A program made the position numbers and the translations under genes. From Solimonas marina (lineage in GTDB: Bacteria > Pseudomonadota > Gammaproteobacteria > Nevskiales > Nevskiaceae), in assembly GCF_012241385.1 (NCBI RefSeq), contig NZ_JAAVXB010000007.1:124001-188000 (forward strand): a stretch of DNA of 64,000 bases. The letters run 5' to 3'. The notes under the pieces are model-generated. The model had not been told where the DNA came from. It did not search any database and worked only from the letters and a program-made list of their open reading frames with translations. Positions 7,871-17,210 of this stretch are shown here, piece after piece (the first letter of the stretch is position 1; every line of letters starts with the position of its first letter).

Positions 7871-9844
7871 ATGAGCGACGAGCGCGGCATCGCCGACTAC
7901 CTGCCGGTCGCGACGCTGTTGCGTCTGCTCTTGGTGCTGACACTGGTCTACGCGCCGCATGTCACGCATCTGCCGCTGTGGGAGACCGGCCTGCTCGTCG
8001 CCCTGCTGATCTGGCGCGCGCTGGCGGCCACGCGGCAGTGGCGGATGCCGCCGCGGGCGCTGCGCGTTGGCCTGGTGGTCGCGTCGGTCGGCGGCATCTA
8101 TGCCAGCTACGGCCACGTCTCCGGCCAGACCGCCGGCACCGCGCTGCTGTGCCTGATGGGCGCGCTCAAGCTCGTCGAGTTGCGCGCGCGCCGCGACGTG
8201 ATGGTCATGGTGTTCCTGATGTACTTCATGCTCGTCACGCATTTCTTCTACTCGCAGGAGATCTGGACCTCGATCTACCTGCTGGTCAGCTGCGTGGCGA
8301 TCACCGCGCTGCTGATCGAATGCCAGCATCTCGGCGCACTGCCGCCGCGACAGACCTTGCGCAAGGCTGGCGTGATGGTCGCGCAGGCGCTGCCGCTGAT
8401 GCTGATCCTGTTCGTGCTGTTCCCGCGCATCCCAGGGCCGCTGTGGGGTCTGCCGGCCGACGCCGGCGCCACCGCGCGCACCGGTTTGTCAGACTCGATG
8501 TCACCGGGCGATATCGCGTCGCTGATCCAGACCGACGCGGTGGCGTTTCGCGTGCACTTCGACGGCCCCGCGCCGCCGCCGGAGCAGCGTTACTGGCGCG
8601 GCCCGGTCTTCGACTTCTTCGACGGCCGCACCTGGAAGCCCAGCTGGATCAGTCGCCAGCCCTTGGCCGCCGATGCTGTCCGCTATCTCGGCCAGCCGGT
8701 GCGCTACGAAGCCACGATGGAGGCGACGCGCATGCCGTGGCTGCTGGCGCTCGACCTGCCCAGCGACCGCGGGCTGCCCGACGACGTGCGCCTCAACCAC
8801 AACGGCGAACTGCTGGCACGCCGGCCGGTCATCGAGCGGCGCCGCTACACCGTCACCTCGTACCCGCAATACGCGCTGGACCCGCAGCTCGACGCACGTG
8901 CACGGCAGCGCCTGACGCGACTGCCGAAGGGGCGCGATCCGCGCACGCTGGCGCTGGCTCAAAGCTGGCGCGCACAGGGCTTGACCGACAGGCAAATCGT
9001 CGATGCCGCGCTGAACATGATTCGCAACGAAAACTTCGTCTACACGCTACGCCCACCGGCGCTCGGCGCCGACAGCATCGACGAATTCCTGTTCGACACG
9101 CGCCGCGGCTTCTGCGAGCACTACAGCAGCGCGTTCACGTTCCTGATGCGCGCCGCCGGCATTCCGGCGCGTGTCGTCACCGGCTATCAGGGTGGCACGC
9201 TCAATGCGCTTGGCGACTACTACGTCGTCAACCAGGCCGACGCGCACGCCTGGAGCGAAGTCTGGTTCGACGGCAGCTGGCACCGCATCGACCCAACCGC
9301 CGCCGTCGCGCCGAACCGCATCGAGGACGGGCTCAGCGCCGCGATCGACAGTGCCGACGGCCTGCCCGCTTACCTGGCGCATCGAACCGCCTGGCGCGAC
9401 GCGCTGAAGCTGCGCTGGGATTGGCTCAATGCGCGCTGGAACGGCCTGGTGCTGGGCTACGGCCCGGAACTGCAGCAGCAGTTCCTGCAGCGCTTCGGGC
9501 TCGGTGATCTGCGATCGATGATCCTGGCATTGACCATCCTCGTCACCGGCACGCTGGCACTGGTCGGCGCCGTGCTGATGCGACGTGCGGCACCGGCGCG
9601 CACGCAAGACCCGGCGTTGCGCGAGTGGCAACGCCTGACCCGCCGCCTCGCGCGCCGTGGCCTGCCGGCACATCCGGGCGAAGGCCCGCGCGACTACATC
9701 GCCCGCGTGCAACAGACGCACCCCGAGTGGTGCGACGCATTGCAGACGGCGCTCGACCTCTACCTGAGCAGCCGCTATCTCGACACGCCGAATGCAGCAC
9801 GTGTCGCCGAGCTGCGGCGTGCTGTAACAGCTGCGCGCATCTGA
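7871..9844 (+). CDS. tgpA: TgpA-like transmembrane transglutaminase (DUF3488)
   Basis: A 657-residue inner-membrane protein. About six hydrophobic segments lie in the first 190 residues (for example LLRLLLVLTLVYAPHVTHL). The periplasmic part carries the transglutaminase core: the catalytic cysteine in RRGFCEHYSSAF, histidine in DAHAWSEVWF and the following aspartate in HRIDPTAAV. A further membrane helix (LTILVTGTLALVGAVLM) precedes a C-terminal DUF4129-like cytoplasmic tail. This is the domain order of Pseudomonas TgpA, which is essential there. The substrate is unknown. Closely linked to moxR and DUF58, as in many proteobacteria. Confidence 0.9.
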   Translation: MSDERGIADYLPVATLLRLLLVLTLVYAPHVTHLPLWETGLLVALLIWRALAATRQWRMPPRALRVGLVVASVGGIYASYGHVSGQTAGTALLCLMGALKLVELRARRDVMVMVFLMYFMLVTHFFYSQEIWTSIYLLVSCVAITALLIECQHLGALPPRQTLRKAGVMVAQALPLMLILFVLFPRIPGPLWGLPADAGATARTGLSDSMSPGDIASLIQTDAVAFRVHFDGPAPPPEQRYWRGPVFDFFDGRTWKPSWISRQPLAADAVRYLGQPVRYEATMEATRMPWLLALDLPSDRGLPDDVRLNHNGELLARRPVIERRRYTVTSYPQYALDPQLDARARQRLTRLPKGRDPRTLALAQSWRAQGLTDRQIVDAALNMIRNENFVYTLRPPALGADSIDEFLFDTRRGFCEHYSSAFTFLMRAAGIPARVVTGYQGGTLNALGDYYVVNQADAHAWSEVWFDGSWHRIDPTAAVAPNRIEDGLSAAIDSADGLPAYLAHRTAWRDALKLRWDWLNARWNGLVLGYGPELQQQFLQRFGLGDLRSMILALTILVTGTLALVGAVLMRRAAPARTQDPALREWQRLTRRLARRGLPAHPGEGPRDYIARVQQTHPEWCDALQTALDLYLSSRYLDTPNAARVAELRRAVTAARI

Positions 9845-9947
9845 TCGCAGCGACCGTCGATCGGCGATAATGCACTGTCCCCGGCCATGCCGGTGACGAT
9901 CGATAACAAGCAAGAAGCGCCCGGCGAAAACGGGCGACGAGGAGATC

Positions 9948-10595
9948 ATGGACCGCGAAGACCGCATCGCGATCGGCGCGCACGTACCGCGCCGGCAGCG
10001 CCCGTTGCTGCGCCGCCTGGGCCGCGCCGTGCTGCGCAGCTTCGGCTGGCGCCTGCAGGTGACGGTGCCGGACGTGCCGAAGCTGGTCGTCATCGCCGCG
10101 CCACACACCTCGAACTGGGACTTCGTGTTCGGCATGGCGGCGGTACTGGCGCTCGATCTCGACGTGCACTGGCTCGGCAAGCACACGCTGTTTCGCGGCA
10201 TCTGGGGGCGTCCGCTGCGCGCGCTCGGCGGCATCGCCGTCGACCGCCAGGCCGCCGGTGGTGTCGTACGCCAGAGCAGCGATGCCTTCGTCGCGCATGA
10301 GCAGCTGATCATCGCGCTGGCGCCGGAAGGCACACGCTCGCGCGTGGCACGCTGGAAGCGCGGCTTCTATCACATCGCCACCGCCGCCGACGTCCCGGTA
10401 CTGGTCGCCTACATCGACTACCGCACGCGCACGGTTGGCGCGAATTTGCTGGTCTGGCCAACCGGCGACTGGGATCGCGACATGCGCCCGGTATTCGCGT
10501 TCTACGACGGCGTCACGCCGAAGCGGCCGGCGGATTTTGCGACGGAGCCGCCGCTGCCGGCGCCTTCACGCGCGACAGCAACAGCCCGCCGATAA
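9948..10595 (+). CDS. lysophospholipid acyltransferase family protein (PlsC-like)
   Basis: A 215-residue protein with the acyltransferase motifs in order: HTSNWD (HxxxxD, catalytic), GGIAVDRQ, and APEGTRS (acceptor binding). Such proteins transfer an acyl chain to a lysophospholipid or related acceptor at the inner membrane. A strong ribosome site (cgaggag) precedes the ATG. The last 28 codons overlap, tail to tail, the end of the convergent MFS gene; the low-complexity end (PPLPAPSRATATARR) encoded by that overlap is probably a recent extension. Confidence 0.85.
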   Translation: MDREDRIAIGAHVPRRQRPLLRRLGRAVLRSFGWRLQVTVPDVPKLVVIAAPHTSNWDFVFGMAAVLALDLDVHWLGKHTLFRGIWGRPLRALGGIAVDRQAAGGVVRQSSDAFVAHEQLIIALAPEGTRSRVARWKRGFYHIATAADVPVLVAYIDYRTRTVGANLLVWPTGDWDRDMRPVFAFYDGVTPKRPADFATEPPLPAPSRATATARR

Positions 10596-11778
10596 CGAAG
10601 AACGGCAACAGCGTCAGGATCGGCAGGCGCTGGTTGTCGACGACCAATGCGGTCTGGCCGACGACGATGGGCCCGAGCACGGCGGCGAACTTGCCGAGCA
10701 TGTTGTAGAAGCCGAAGAACTGCCCGGACTGCTCGGACGGGATCAGGCGTGCGTAGTACGAGCGCGACAGCGACTGGATACCACCCTGCACGCAGCCGAT
10801 CGCCGCCGCCAACAGATAAAAATCGCGCTCGCTTTGCAGCCAGTAAGAGCCGATCGTCACCCCGCCGTAGACGGCCAGCGCGATGTACATCATCAGCTTG
10901 GTGCCGAAACGATTGGCCAGCCAGCCATACAGCACGGCGGCCGGAAAGCCGATGAACTGCACCAGCAGCAGCGCCTTGATCAAGGCGCTGGGTTCGAAGC
11001 CAAGCTTGACGCCGTAATCGACGGCCATGCGGATGATGGTGTCGACCGCGTCGATGTACAGCCAGTAGCCAAGCAGGAACAGCAGCACCGGCTTCATCGT
11101 CAGCACCTGACGGAAGGTGCGTACCAGTTCCTGCCAGTCGCTGCCGGATTGATCGTGCATCGGCTCCTCGTGCACCCAGCGGAACAGCGGCAGCGAGAAC
11201 AGCATCCACCAGACCCCGACCATCAGGAACGACCACAACACCGCCTGCGCGCCGCTGGCCAGGCCGAAAGTCTGCGGCGACTGGAACATGAAGACGTTCA
11301 CCGCGAACAACAGGCCACCGCCCAGGTAGCCCAGGCCGTAGCCGAGGCCCGATGTGAAGTCCATTTCCTCAGGCTTGGCGACCGCGACGATCAGCGAATC
11401 GTAAAACGACGTGCCGGCAAAAAAACCGATCGAACCGAGCGCGAACAGTCCCAGGGCCAGCGGCCAGTTGCCTTGCGCCACCCAGAACATCGCCGCCGTC
11501 GACACCGCGCCGAGCACGGTCGCGGCGAACAGGAAGTGCTTCTTGATGCCCTTGCGATCGGCCAGGCCACCGAGCAGCGGCGCGATGAACATGACGATGA
11601 CGCTGACCGCCGAGCTGGCCAGGCCCAGCCAGAACGTGCGCGTGCCCGGCTCCAGGCCCTTGGCCCAATACTCGGCGAAGAACAGCGGAAAGAAGCCGGC
11701 CATCACCGTTGTCGCGAACGACGAATTCGCCCAGTCGTAGAACGCCCACGACCACCTGCTGCTTCGATCGGATTTCAT
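10513..11778 (-). CDS. MFS transporter, UMF1/Atg22-like
   Basis: A 421-residue membrane protein beginning MKSDRSSRWSWAFYDWANSS, with FATTVMAGFFPLFFAEYWAKG directly after: the AFYDWANSSF motif is diagnostic of the UMF1 / vacuolar Atg22-like MFS family. About 12 hydrophobic segments follow. The transported substrate is unknown; fungal relatives export amino acids. The frame is open 51 codons further upstream, but the ATG at 11778 is the conserved start. The C-terminus overlaps the convergent acyltransferase gene by 83 bp. Confidence 0.85.
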   Translation of the reverse strand: MKSDRSSRWSWAFYDWANSSFATTVMAGFFPLFFAEYWAKGLEPGTRTFWLGLASSAVSVIVMFIAPLLGGLADRKGIKKHFLFAATVLGAVSTAAMFWVAQGNWPLALGLFALGSIGFFAGTSFYDSLIVAVAKPEEMDFTSGLGYGLGYLGGGLLFAVNVFMFQSPQTFGLASGAQAVLWSFLMVGVWWMLFSLPLFRWVHEEPMHDQSGSDWQELVRTFRQVLTMKPVLLFLLGYWLYIDAVDTIIRMAVDYGVKLGFEPSALIKALLLVQFIGFPAAVLYGWLANRFGTKLMMYIALAVYGGVTIGSYWLQSERDFYLLAAAIGCVQGGIQSLSRSYYARLIPSEQSGQFFGFYNMLGKFAAVLGPIVVGQTALVVDNQRLPILTLLPFFVIGGLLLSRVKAPAAAAPSQNPPAASA

Positions 11779-11851
11779 GCGCTGTCCTGTCAGGCCCGCC
11801 ACTGCGAATGTCGATTCAAGATCGCGCCGCGAGCGGCGCCGGGGCATCGAC

Positions 11852-12325
11852 TCAACTGCCGATGAGTTCCAGGGACAGCACCCAAGCGTCCTCGCGGCCT
11901 TCGGCGGCCGGATAGTAGCCGCGACGTTCACCGATCTTGGCGAACCCGAAGTTCTCGTAGAGCTTCTGCGCGGCCTTGTTCGAACGGCGTACTTCGAGCA
12001 GCACCAGCGTGACGCCGGCGGCGCGTGCCACCATCAGCAGGTGCCGCAGCAGAAACGCGGCGACGCCGCGACGCTGCTGATCCGGCGCGACGCAGATGTT
12101 CAGCACATGCGCTTCGCCGACCGCCATGCTCATCAGCGCATACGCCAGCACCTCGCCGAGCGTATTGGTCACGACCCAGGCGCTGTAGCCGACACGCAGG
12201 CAGTCGTTGAAGATGCCTTCGGTCCACGGGTGCGTATAGGCCTGCTGCTCGATCTCCATGACCTGCGGCAGGTGTGACGGATGCATCGGGTACAGCCGCC
12301 AGATGTCTTCGGGCTGCGCACTCAT
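11852..12325 (-). CDS. rimI: ribosomal protein S18-alanine N-acetyltransferase RimI
   Basis: A 157-residue GNAT. VLNICVAPDQQRRGVAAFLLRHL is the acetyl-CoA binding motif A (Q/RxxGxA), and LEVRRSNKAAQKLYENFGFAKIGERRGYY is the RimI C-terminal signature (EVRxSNxxAxxLYxxxGF). It acetylates the N-terminal alanine of ribosomal protein S18. It follows the uracil-DNA glycosylase gene on the same strand after a 97-bp gap with a dispersed repeat, a common gene order (udg-rimI). Confidence 0.92.
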   Translation of the reverse strand: MSAQPEDIWRLYPMHPSHLPQVMEIEQQAYTHPWTEGIFNDCLRVGYSAWVVTNTLGEVLAYALMSMAVGEAHVLNICVAPDQQRRGVAAFLLRHLLMVARAAGVTLVLLEVRRSNKAAQKLYENFGFAKIGERRGYYPAAEGREDAWVLSLELIGS

Positions 12326-12357
12326 GCTTCCATCCTCGCGCCGACTGCAAGTGCGTC

Positions 12358-12417
12358 CGCTCGCATGAGAGAGCCTGCTCCCGCACCCGTTTGCGCTGTG
12401 CGCAAAACACCGTGTCG
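12358..12417. repeat. dispersed intergenic repeat, copy 2 (inverted relative to copy 1)
   Basis: Lies between rimI and the uracil-DNA glycosylase gene. Read on the minus strand it contains acacggtgttttgcgca followed by cgggtgcggg and ctct...gcg, matching 7781-7842. Both copies sit between two co-directional genes. Confidence 0.55.
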
Positions 12418-12422
12418 CACGC

Positions 12423-13280
12423 TCATGCGCCGGCTCCCAGCAGGCGGTGGATCTGTTTGAGATCCGCCCAGCTCTTGGCCTTCTCGCGCGGACTGCGCAG
12501 CAGATAGGCCGGGTGGTAGGTGATCAGCAGCGGCGTGTCACGCGGACCGTAACGATGCATCTGCCCGCGCAGGCGCGACAGCGGCTGGTCGGTGCTGAGC
12601 AGGCGCTGCGCGGCGACACGGCCGAGTGCGACGATCAGCTTGGGCTGCACCAGCTCGATCTGCCGGTCGAGGTACGGACGGCAGGCCTCGACCTCGTCCG
12701 GTTGCGGATCGCGATTGCCGGGCGGCCGGCATTTGACGACGTTGGCGATGAACACCGCGCGCGCCGGGTCGGCCTCGCCGCGGCTGCGGCCAATGGCTTT
12801 CAGCATCTCGTCGAGCAATTGGCCGGCGCGACCGACGAACGGTTCACCGCGCGCATCCTCGTCGGCGCCCGGCCCTTCGCCGATCACCATCAGCGGCGCC
12901 GACTCGTGACCAATGCCGAACACCGTGTTGGTCCGCGTCGCGCACAGCTTGCAGGCGTCGCAGCCACTGACCATCGCACGCAGCCCCGTCCAATCGCCCG
13001 GCACGTCGACGACGCGCGGCGCGGCGACAGGTGGCGTTGCAACGAGAGATGGCGTGGCCGGCTGCGGCGCCGTTCGTGGCACGGCGGCCGGACGCGGCGG
13101 CGCCGCCGATGGGCGCGGTGTCGTGGGTCGCGGCGCTGCAGCGGCTCGCGCCGGCGGCGCGGCTTCGGCCACCGTTGCAGGCGGCATCTCGGCTTCCAGC
13201 GGGTCCGGCTCGGCACCACGCAGCCGCCAGGCATCGATGCCCATCAGCTTCAGATAACGGTGTCGGCGCGCGGCATCCAT
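12423..13280 (-). CDS. uracil-DNA glycosylase, family 4-like
   Basis: A 285-residue protein. The first 90 residues are a proline/alanine-rich linker. The catalytic domain starts near SGCDACKLCATRTNTVFG, where two of the four iron-sulfur cysteines are visible, then GEGPGADEDARGEPFVGRAGQLLD (motif A and FVGRAGxLLD), NVVKCRPPGNRDP (third cysteine) and the C-terminal HPAYLLRSP motif. It removes uracil from DNA. The N-terminus (MDAARRHRYLKLMGIDAWRLRG) is like that of the phage-polymerase-associated N-terminal extension in gammaproteobacterial homologues. Gene order with rimI is conserved. Confidence 0.9.
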   Translation of the reverse strand: MDAARRHRYLKLMGIDAWRLRGAEPDPLEAEMPPATVAEAAPPARAAAAPRPTTPRPSAAPPRPAAVPRTAPQPATPSLVATPPVAAPRVVDVPGDWTGLRAMVSGCDACKLCATRTNTVFGIGHESAPLMVIGEGPGADEDARGEPFVGRAGQLLDEMLKAIGRSRGEADPARAVFIANVVKCRPPGNRDPQPDEVEACRPYLDRQIELVQPKLIVALGRVAAQRLLSTDQPLSRLRGQMHRYGPRDTPLLITYHPAYLLRSPREKAKSWADLKQIHRLLGAGA

Positions 13281-13313
13281 GTCGGCATTTTATCGGCGTA
13301 CGGCGAACGGCGC

Positions 13314-15224
13314 TCAGAGATCGGGCGCGAACTCGTCGGTATCGCGGCCTTCAAGCCGCCAGCCGCGCTTGCCGGCGAGCTTGGCGACGTACATCGCCTC
13401 ATCGGCGCGCCGGATGATGCGCTCGGCGTTGTCGTCCGAACCATCGAACAGCGCGATCCCCACCGACGCGTGAATCTCGAACTGACGCGATTCCAGCTCG
13501 AACGGCACCGACAGAGCGATCAGCAGTTCGTCGGCCAGTATTTCCGCGGCCTCGACACCGTCAATGCGTGCGATGACGATCGCGAATTCATCGCCGCCCA
13601 ACCGGCCGAGCACGGCGCCGCCGTCCGGCACCAGCACGGTCATGCGCTTGGCGGCATGGCGCAGCAACTGATCGCCAAAGGCATGCCCGTAGCGGTCATT
13701 GATCAGCTTGAAATCATCAAGGTCGACATAAAGCAACGCGCCCTGCGCCGACGTTCCACGCAGCTTGCGCGCTGCACGACGCACCGCTTCGAGGAACAGG
13801 CGCCGCGTACCGAGGCCGGTCAGGGTGTCGTAATTCGCGAGCTGGGCCAGCTTGCGCATCGCCATCTGCCGGCGGCTGCTCTCGACCGCGAAGCGGTCAA
13901 GAACGGCGTTGTAGAAAACCGCGATGCGAGCCGCCTCGGTCTCGGGCTCGACATCGACGCGCGACGCGAAGTCGCCGCTGCGCGCCTGACGGTCCATTTG
14001 CACGATCAGGTCGAGCACCGCGCTGCTGGCACCATGCTCGGCGATATTGAGGCCGATGCGCTCGTCGTCACGGCTGACCCGCAGCGGCATCCAGCGATTG
14101 AACAGATACAGCACCACGAACGCCAAGCCGAACGAGAACACGCCAATGCTGACGATGCCGAGCAGCTGGACCTGCAATTGCTGCCAGCGCGTCACGCCCT
14201 CGCCCCAGCTGCCGTCCGGCGCGCAAAGCGCAACCGCCAGGGTCCCCCAGATGCCGGCAAACAGATGGACCGGCACGGCGCCGACCGCATCGTCGATCTG
14301 CCGCCTTTCGAGCAGCTGCGTGCCGAGCATGCAGACCGCACCGCCGACCGCACCGACCAGCAGGGCGCCCAGCGGCGTCAGCAGATGGCAGCCGGCGGTA
14401 ACGCCGACCAGCCCCGCGAGTACGCCGTTCATGATGCGATCGACGGCGGGAATGCCGAGCAGCTTCCAGGTCAGCAGCATCGCCGCCGCGCCGCCCGCCG
14501 CGCCGGCGAGCGCGGTATTGGTGATGATGCGCGGCACCTGATCGTCGAGCGCCAGGGTGCTGCCGCCGTTGAAGCCGAACCAGCCGACCCAGAGCAGGAA
14601 CACGCCGAGCGTCGCCACCGGCAGGTTGTAGCCCTCGATCGGCCGCCCGTTGGGACCGAAGCGACCGACACGCGGGCCGATGATCAACAGACAGGCCAGT
14701 GACACCCAGCCACCGACCGAGTGCACGACGGTCGAACCGGCGAAATCGATGAACCCCGCCTTGCCTAGCCAGCCGGTGTGAAAGCCCTCGATCACACCGC
14801 CCCAGGCCCAGTGGCCGACGATCGGATAGATCAGCAGCGAGATCATCACCGCCGCGGCGCAATACGCAGCGAAGCGCATGCGCTCGGCGACCGCGCCGGA
14901 CACGATGGTCGTCGCCGTGCCGCAGAACGCAACCTGAAAGAAGAACAGCGTGTAGAGCCAGGACGTCGAGCCGGCATGCTCGAGAATGTCCGGCTGCACG
15001 CCGATCAGGCCGTGCCAGCTGGCGCCGAACATCAGGCCGAAGCCGGCAACGCCGTACAGCACCGCGGCGATGCAGAAATCGATGAGATTCTTGAAGGCGA
15101 CGTTGATGCTGTTCTTGGCGCGCACCAGGCCGGATTCGACACAGGTAAAGCCCGCTTGCATCAGCACGACGAGAATCGCGCAGGCGAGTACCCACAGATG
15201 GTCGATCGGTGCGTGAACCGACAT
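13314..15224 (-). CDS. ammonium transporter Amt fused to a GGDEF diguanylate cyclase
   Basis: A 636-residue fusion. Residues 1-400 form a full Amt domain: FFFQVAFCGTATTIVSGAVAER, GHWAWGG, D160, and the twin pore histidines at 168 (STVVHSVGGW) and 320 (VPVHLFAGIWG), so the channel looks intact. The Amt tail RVSRDDERIGLNIAEHGA is followed by a helical linker (about 405-460) and a GGDEF domain with YDTLTGL, DLDDFKLINDRYGH and RLGGDEF at 541-547. The product-inhibition I-site (RxxD) is absent: the residues before it read VPDGGAVLG. The likely role is coupling ammonium transport or binding to cyclic-di-GMP synthesis (inference). The ATG at 15224 is chosen because it gives the canonical Amt start. 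Confidence 0.9.
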   Translation of the reverse strand: MSVHAPIDHLWVLACAILVVLMQAGFTCVESGLVRAKNSINVAFKNLIDFCIAAVLYGVAGFGLMFGASWHGLIGVQPDILEHAGSTSWLYTLFFFQVAFCGTATTIVSGAVAERMRFAAYCAAAVMISLLIYPIVGHWAWGGVIEGFHTGWLGKAGFIDFAGSTVVHSVGGWVSLACLLIIGPRVGRFGPNGRPIEGYNLPVATLGVFLLWVGWFGFNGGSTLALDDQVPRIITNTALAGAAGGAAAMLLTWKLLGIPAVDRIMNGVLAGLVGVTAGCHLLTPLGALLVGAVGGAVCMLGTQLLERRQIDDAVGAVPVHLFAGIWGTLAVALCAPDGSWGEGVTRWQQLQVQLLGIVSIGVFSFGLAFVVLYLFNRWMPLRVSRDDERIGLNIAEHGASSAVLDLIVQMDRQARSGDFASRVDVEPETEAARIAVFYNAVLDRFAVESSRRQMAMRKLAQLANYDTLTGLGTRRLFLEAVRRAARKLRGTSAQGALLYVDLDDFKLINDRYGHAFGDQLLRHAAKRMTVLVPDGGAVLGRLGGDEFAIVIARIDGVEAAEILADELLIALSVPFELESRQFEIHASVGIALFDGSDDNAERIIRRADEAMYVAKLAGKRGWRLEGRDTDEFAPDL

Positions 15225-15373
15225 GACGGCAGAACCACTAAAGGCGAGAGGTCCGCAGTATGCAGCGCAGCGGACCGCGCTGCTGTACCTGCGGCGGACC
15301 GGCCGCAAATAGCCGCCAGCCGGCCTTCAGCCCGCGCCAAGCGGGCGAAGCCCGGCCAGCGGCCGACTTCGGG

Positions 15374-17077
15374 TCAGGCGACGCGACGCTGCTCGACGTT
15401 GCCGCGCTGCGCCAGCGCGCGGTTGAGTCCGGACAGGATCGCCTTCAGCGACGCGGTGACGATGTTCGAATCGCGCGCCGCGCCGAACAGCGCCTTGCCG
15501 TCACCGAGCTTCAGCTCGATGTAGGTTGCCGCGGCGGCGTCGGCACCGGCCGAGATCGCGTGCTCGTGATAGTCGACCACCGTCAGCTTCTCACCGACCA
15601 CGTCCGACATCGCCGCGATGAACGCGTCGATCGGGCCGTTGCCGCGGCCCTTGAGCTGGCGCACCTGGCCATCGACCTCGATCTCGGTGGCCAGCTCCAC
15701 CTCGTTGCGCTTCGAGTCCTCGACCAGATGGTGGGCGACGTAGCCATACGGCTGCTGCGCGTCGAAATACTCGCGCGTGAAGATCTCGCCGATGTCCTCG
15801 GCCGACATTTCCTTGCCGGACTCGTCCATCGCGCCCTGCACGACCTGGCTGAACTCGATCTGCAGGCGGCGCGGCAGCACCAGCCCGTGCTCATGCTCGA
15901 GCAGATACGAAATGCCGCCCTTGCCGGACTGCGAATTGACGCGAATCACCGCCTCGTAGCTGCGGCCCAGGTCCATCGGGTCCAGCGGCAGATACGGCAT
16001 GTCCCAGATATCGCCGTCCTCGCGCGCCGAGAAAGCCTTCTTGATCGCATCCTGATGCGAGCCGGAGAACGAGGTGTAGACCAGATCGCCGACGTAAGGA
16101 TGGCGTGGATGTACCGGCAGCTGGTTGCAGTACTCGACGACGCGGCGGACTTCGTCGATGTCGGAGAAGTCCAACTGCGGATCGACGCCCTGCGAATACA
16201 GGTTCAGCGCCAGATTGGCGACGTCGAAATTGCCGGTGCGCTCGCCGTTGCCGAACAGCGTGCCCTCGATGCGGTCGGCGCCGGCCATCAGCGCGAACTC
16301 GCCGGCGGCGGTGCCGGTGCCGCGGTCATTGTGCGGATGCACCGACAGGATGATCGCGTCACGCTTGGCGACGTTGCGATGCATCCACTCGATCATGTCG
16401 GCGAAGATGTTCGGCGTCGAATGCTCGACGGTCGACGGCAGGTTGATGATCAACGGATCTTCCGGCGTCGCACCGAAGGCCTCGACGACGGCGTCGACGA
16501 CCTGCTTCGAGAACTCCAGCTCGGTGCCCGAGAACATTTCCGGCGAATACTCGAAGCGCCAGCGCGTGCCCGGATGCTCGTTGGCCAACTGCCGCGCCAG
16601 ATGCGCGTGCTTGATCGCCAGGTCGTTGAGCACCTGCTCCTTGGTCATGTTGAAGACGACGCGGCGCATGATCGGCGCCACGGCGTTATAGACGTGAACG
16701 ATGGCTTGCTTGGCGCCCTTCAACGATTCGAAGGTGCGGCGAATCAGTTCCTCGCGGGCCGGCGTCAGCACCTGAATGGTGACGTCGTCCGGGATCATGT
16801 CGTCTTCGATCAGGCGACGCACGAAATCGAATTCGATCTGCGAGGCGCTCGGGAAGCCGACCTCGATCTCCTTGAAGCCGATACGGATCAGCTCGCGGAA
16901 CATGCGCAGTTTGCGCTCGACATCCATCGGCTCGATCAGCGCCTGATTGCCGTCGCGAAGATCGGTCGACAGCCAGATCGGCGCCTTGGAGAGCACCGCG
17001 TCCGGCCACTGCCGGTCACGCAGGTGGATGGGCTGGAACGAACGGTACTTGGTCGAAGGATCTTTCAGCATGCTCAT
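15374..17077 (-). CDS. leuA: 2-isopropylmalate synthase, long form
   Basis: A 567-residue enzyme that condenses 2-ketoisovalerate and acetyl-CoA, the first step of leucine synthesis. The TIM-barrel part has [16 protein letters not shown] (metal site aspartate) and [13 protein letters not shown] (HxH metal ligands). A linker and the C-terminal leucine-binding LeuA dimerisation domain ([14 protein letters not shown]...) follow. Its length and the start [25 protein letters not shown] mark the long type II subfamily (as in actinobacteria). MLKDPS at 17071 is an equally possible start. It is preceded by a leucine-rich leader peptide and hairpins. Confidence 0.95.
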   Translation of the reverse strand: MSMLKDPSTKYRSFQPIHLRDRQWPDAVLSKAPIWLSTDLRDGNQALIEPMDVERKLRMFRELIRIGFKEIEVGFPSASQIEFDFVRRLIEDDMIPDDVTIQVLTPAREELIRRTFESLKGAKQAIVHVYNAVAPIMRRVVFNMTKEQVLNDLAIKHAHLARQLANEHPGTRWRFEYSPEMFSGTELEFSKQVVDAVVEAFGATPEDPLIINLPSTVEHSTPNIFADMIEWMHRNVAKRDAIILSVHPHNDRGTGTAAGEFALMAGADRIEGTLFGNGERTGNFDVANLALNLYSQGVDPQLDFSDIDEVRRVVEYCNQLPVHPRHPYVGDLVYTSFSGSHQDAIKKAFSAREDGDIWDMPYLPLDPMDLGRSYEAVIRVNSQSGKGGISYLLEHEHGLVLPRRLQIEFSQVVQGAMDESGKEMSAEDIGEIFTREYFDAQQPYGYVAHHLVEDSKRNEVELATEIEVDGQVRQLKGRGNGPIDAFIAAMSDVVGEKLTVVDYHEHAISAGADAAAATYIELKLGDGKALFGAARDSNIVTASLKAILSGLNRALAQRGNVEQRRVA

Positions 17078-17148
17078 GGCGGATTCCTGCCGTATCGCGA
17101 ACGGCCGCTAAGGCCAGGTTCGGCGGTGAATTTCTTGGGTTTTGTCTG

Positions 17149-17210
17149 GCACGGTTTCGGCCCCGTGCTGGCGCGGTCGTTGGTCTGCCTTACGGCAGAA
17201 GCGCGAGACC
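17149..17210 (-). promoter_or_regulatory. leuA leader RNA hairpins
   Basis: Two hairpins follow or overlap the leader peptide: ctgcc-ttac-ggcag (17185-17198), which may extend to ggtct/agacc at 17182 and 17210, and gcacgg-tttcggcc-ccgtgc (17149-17168). The second is not followed by a T-run on the minus strand, so a classical terminator is not proven; it may block the leuA ribosome site or act with Rho. Confidence 0.4.

Noticed and set aside
12447-14702. A 751-codon plus-strand frame across the uracil-DNA glycosylase and Amt genes
   Set aside because: It is an antisense shadow of two well-supported genes; its composition (RRQ/HR-rich) is that of complementary GC-rich codons.
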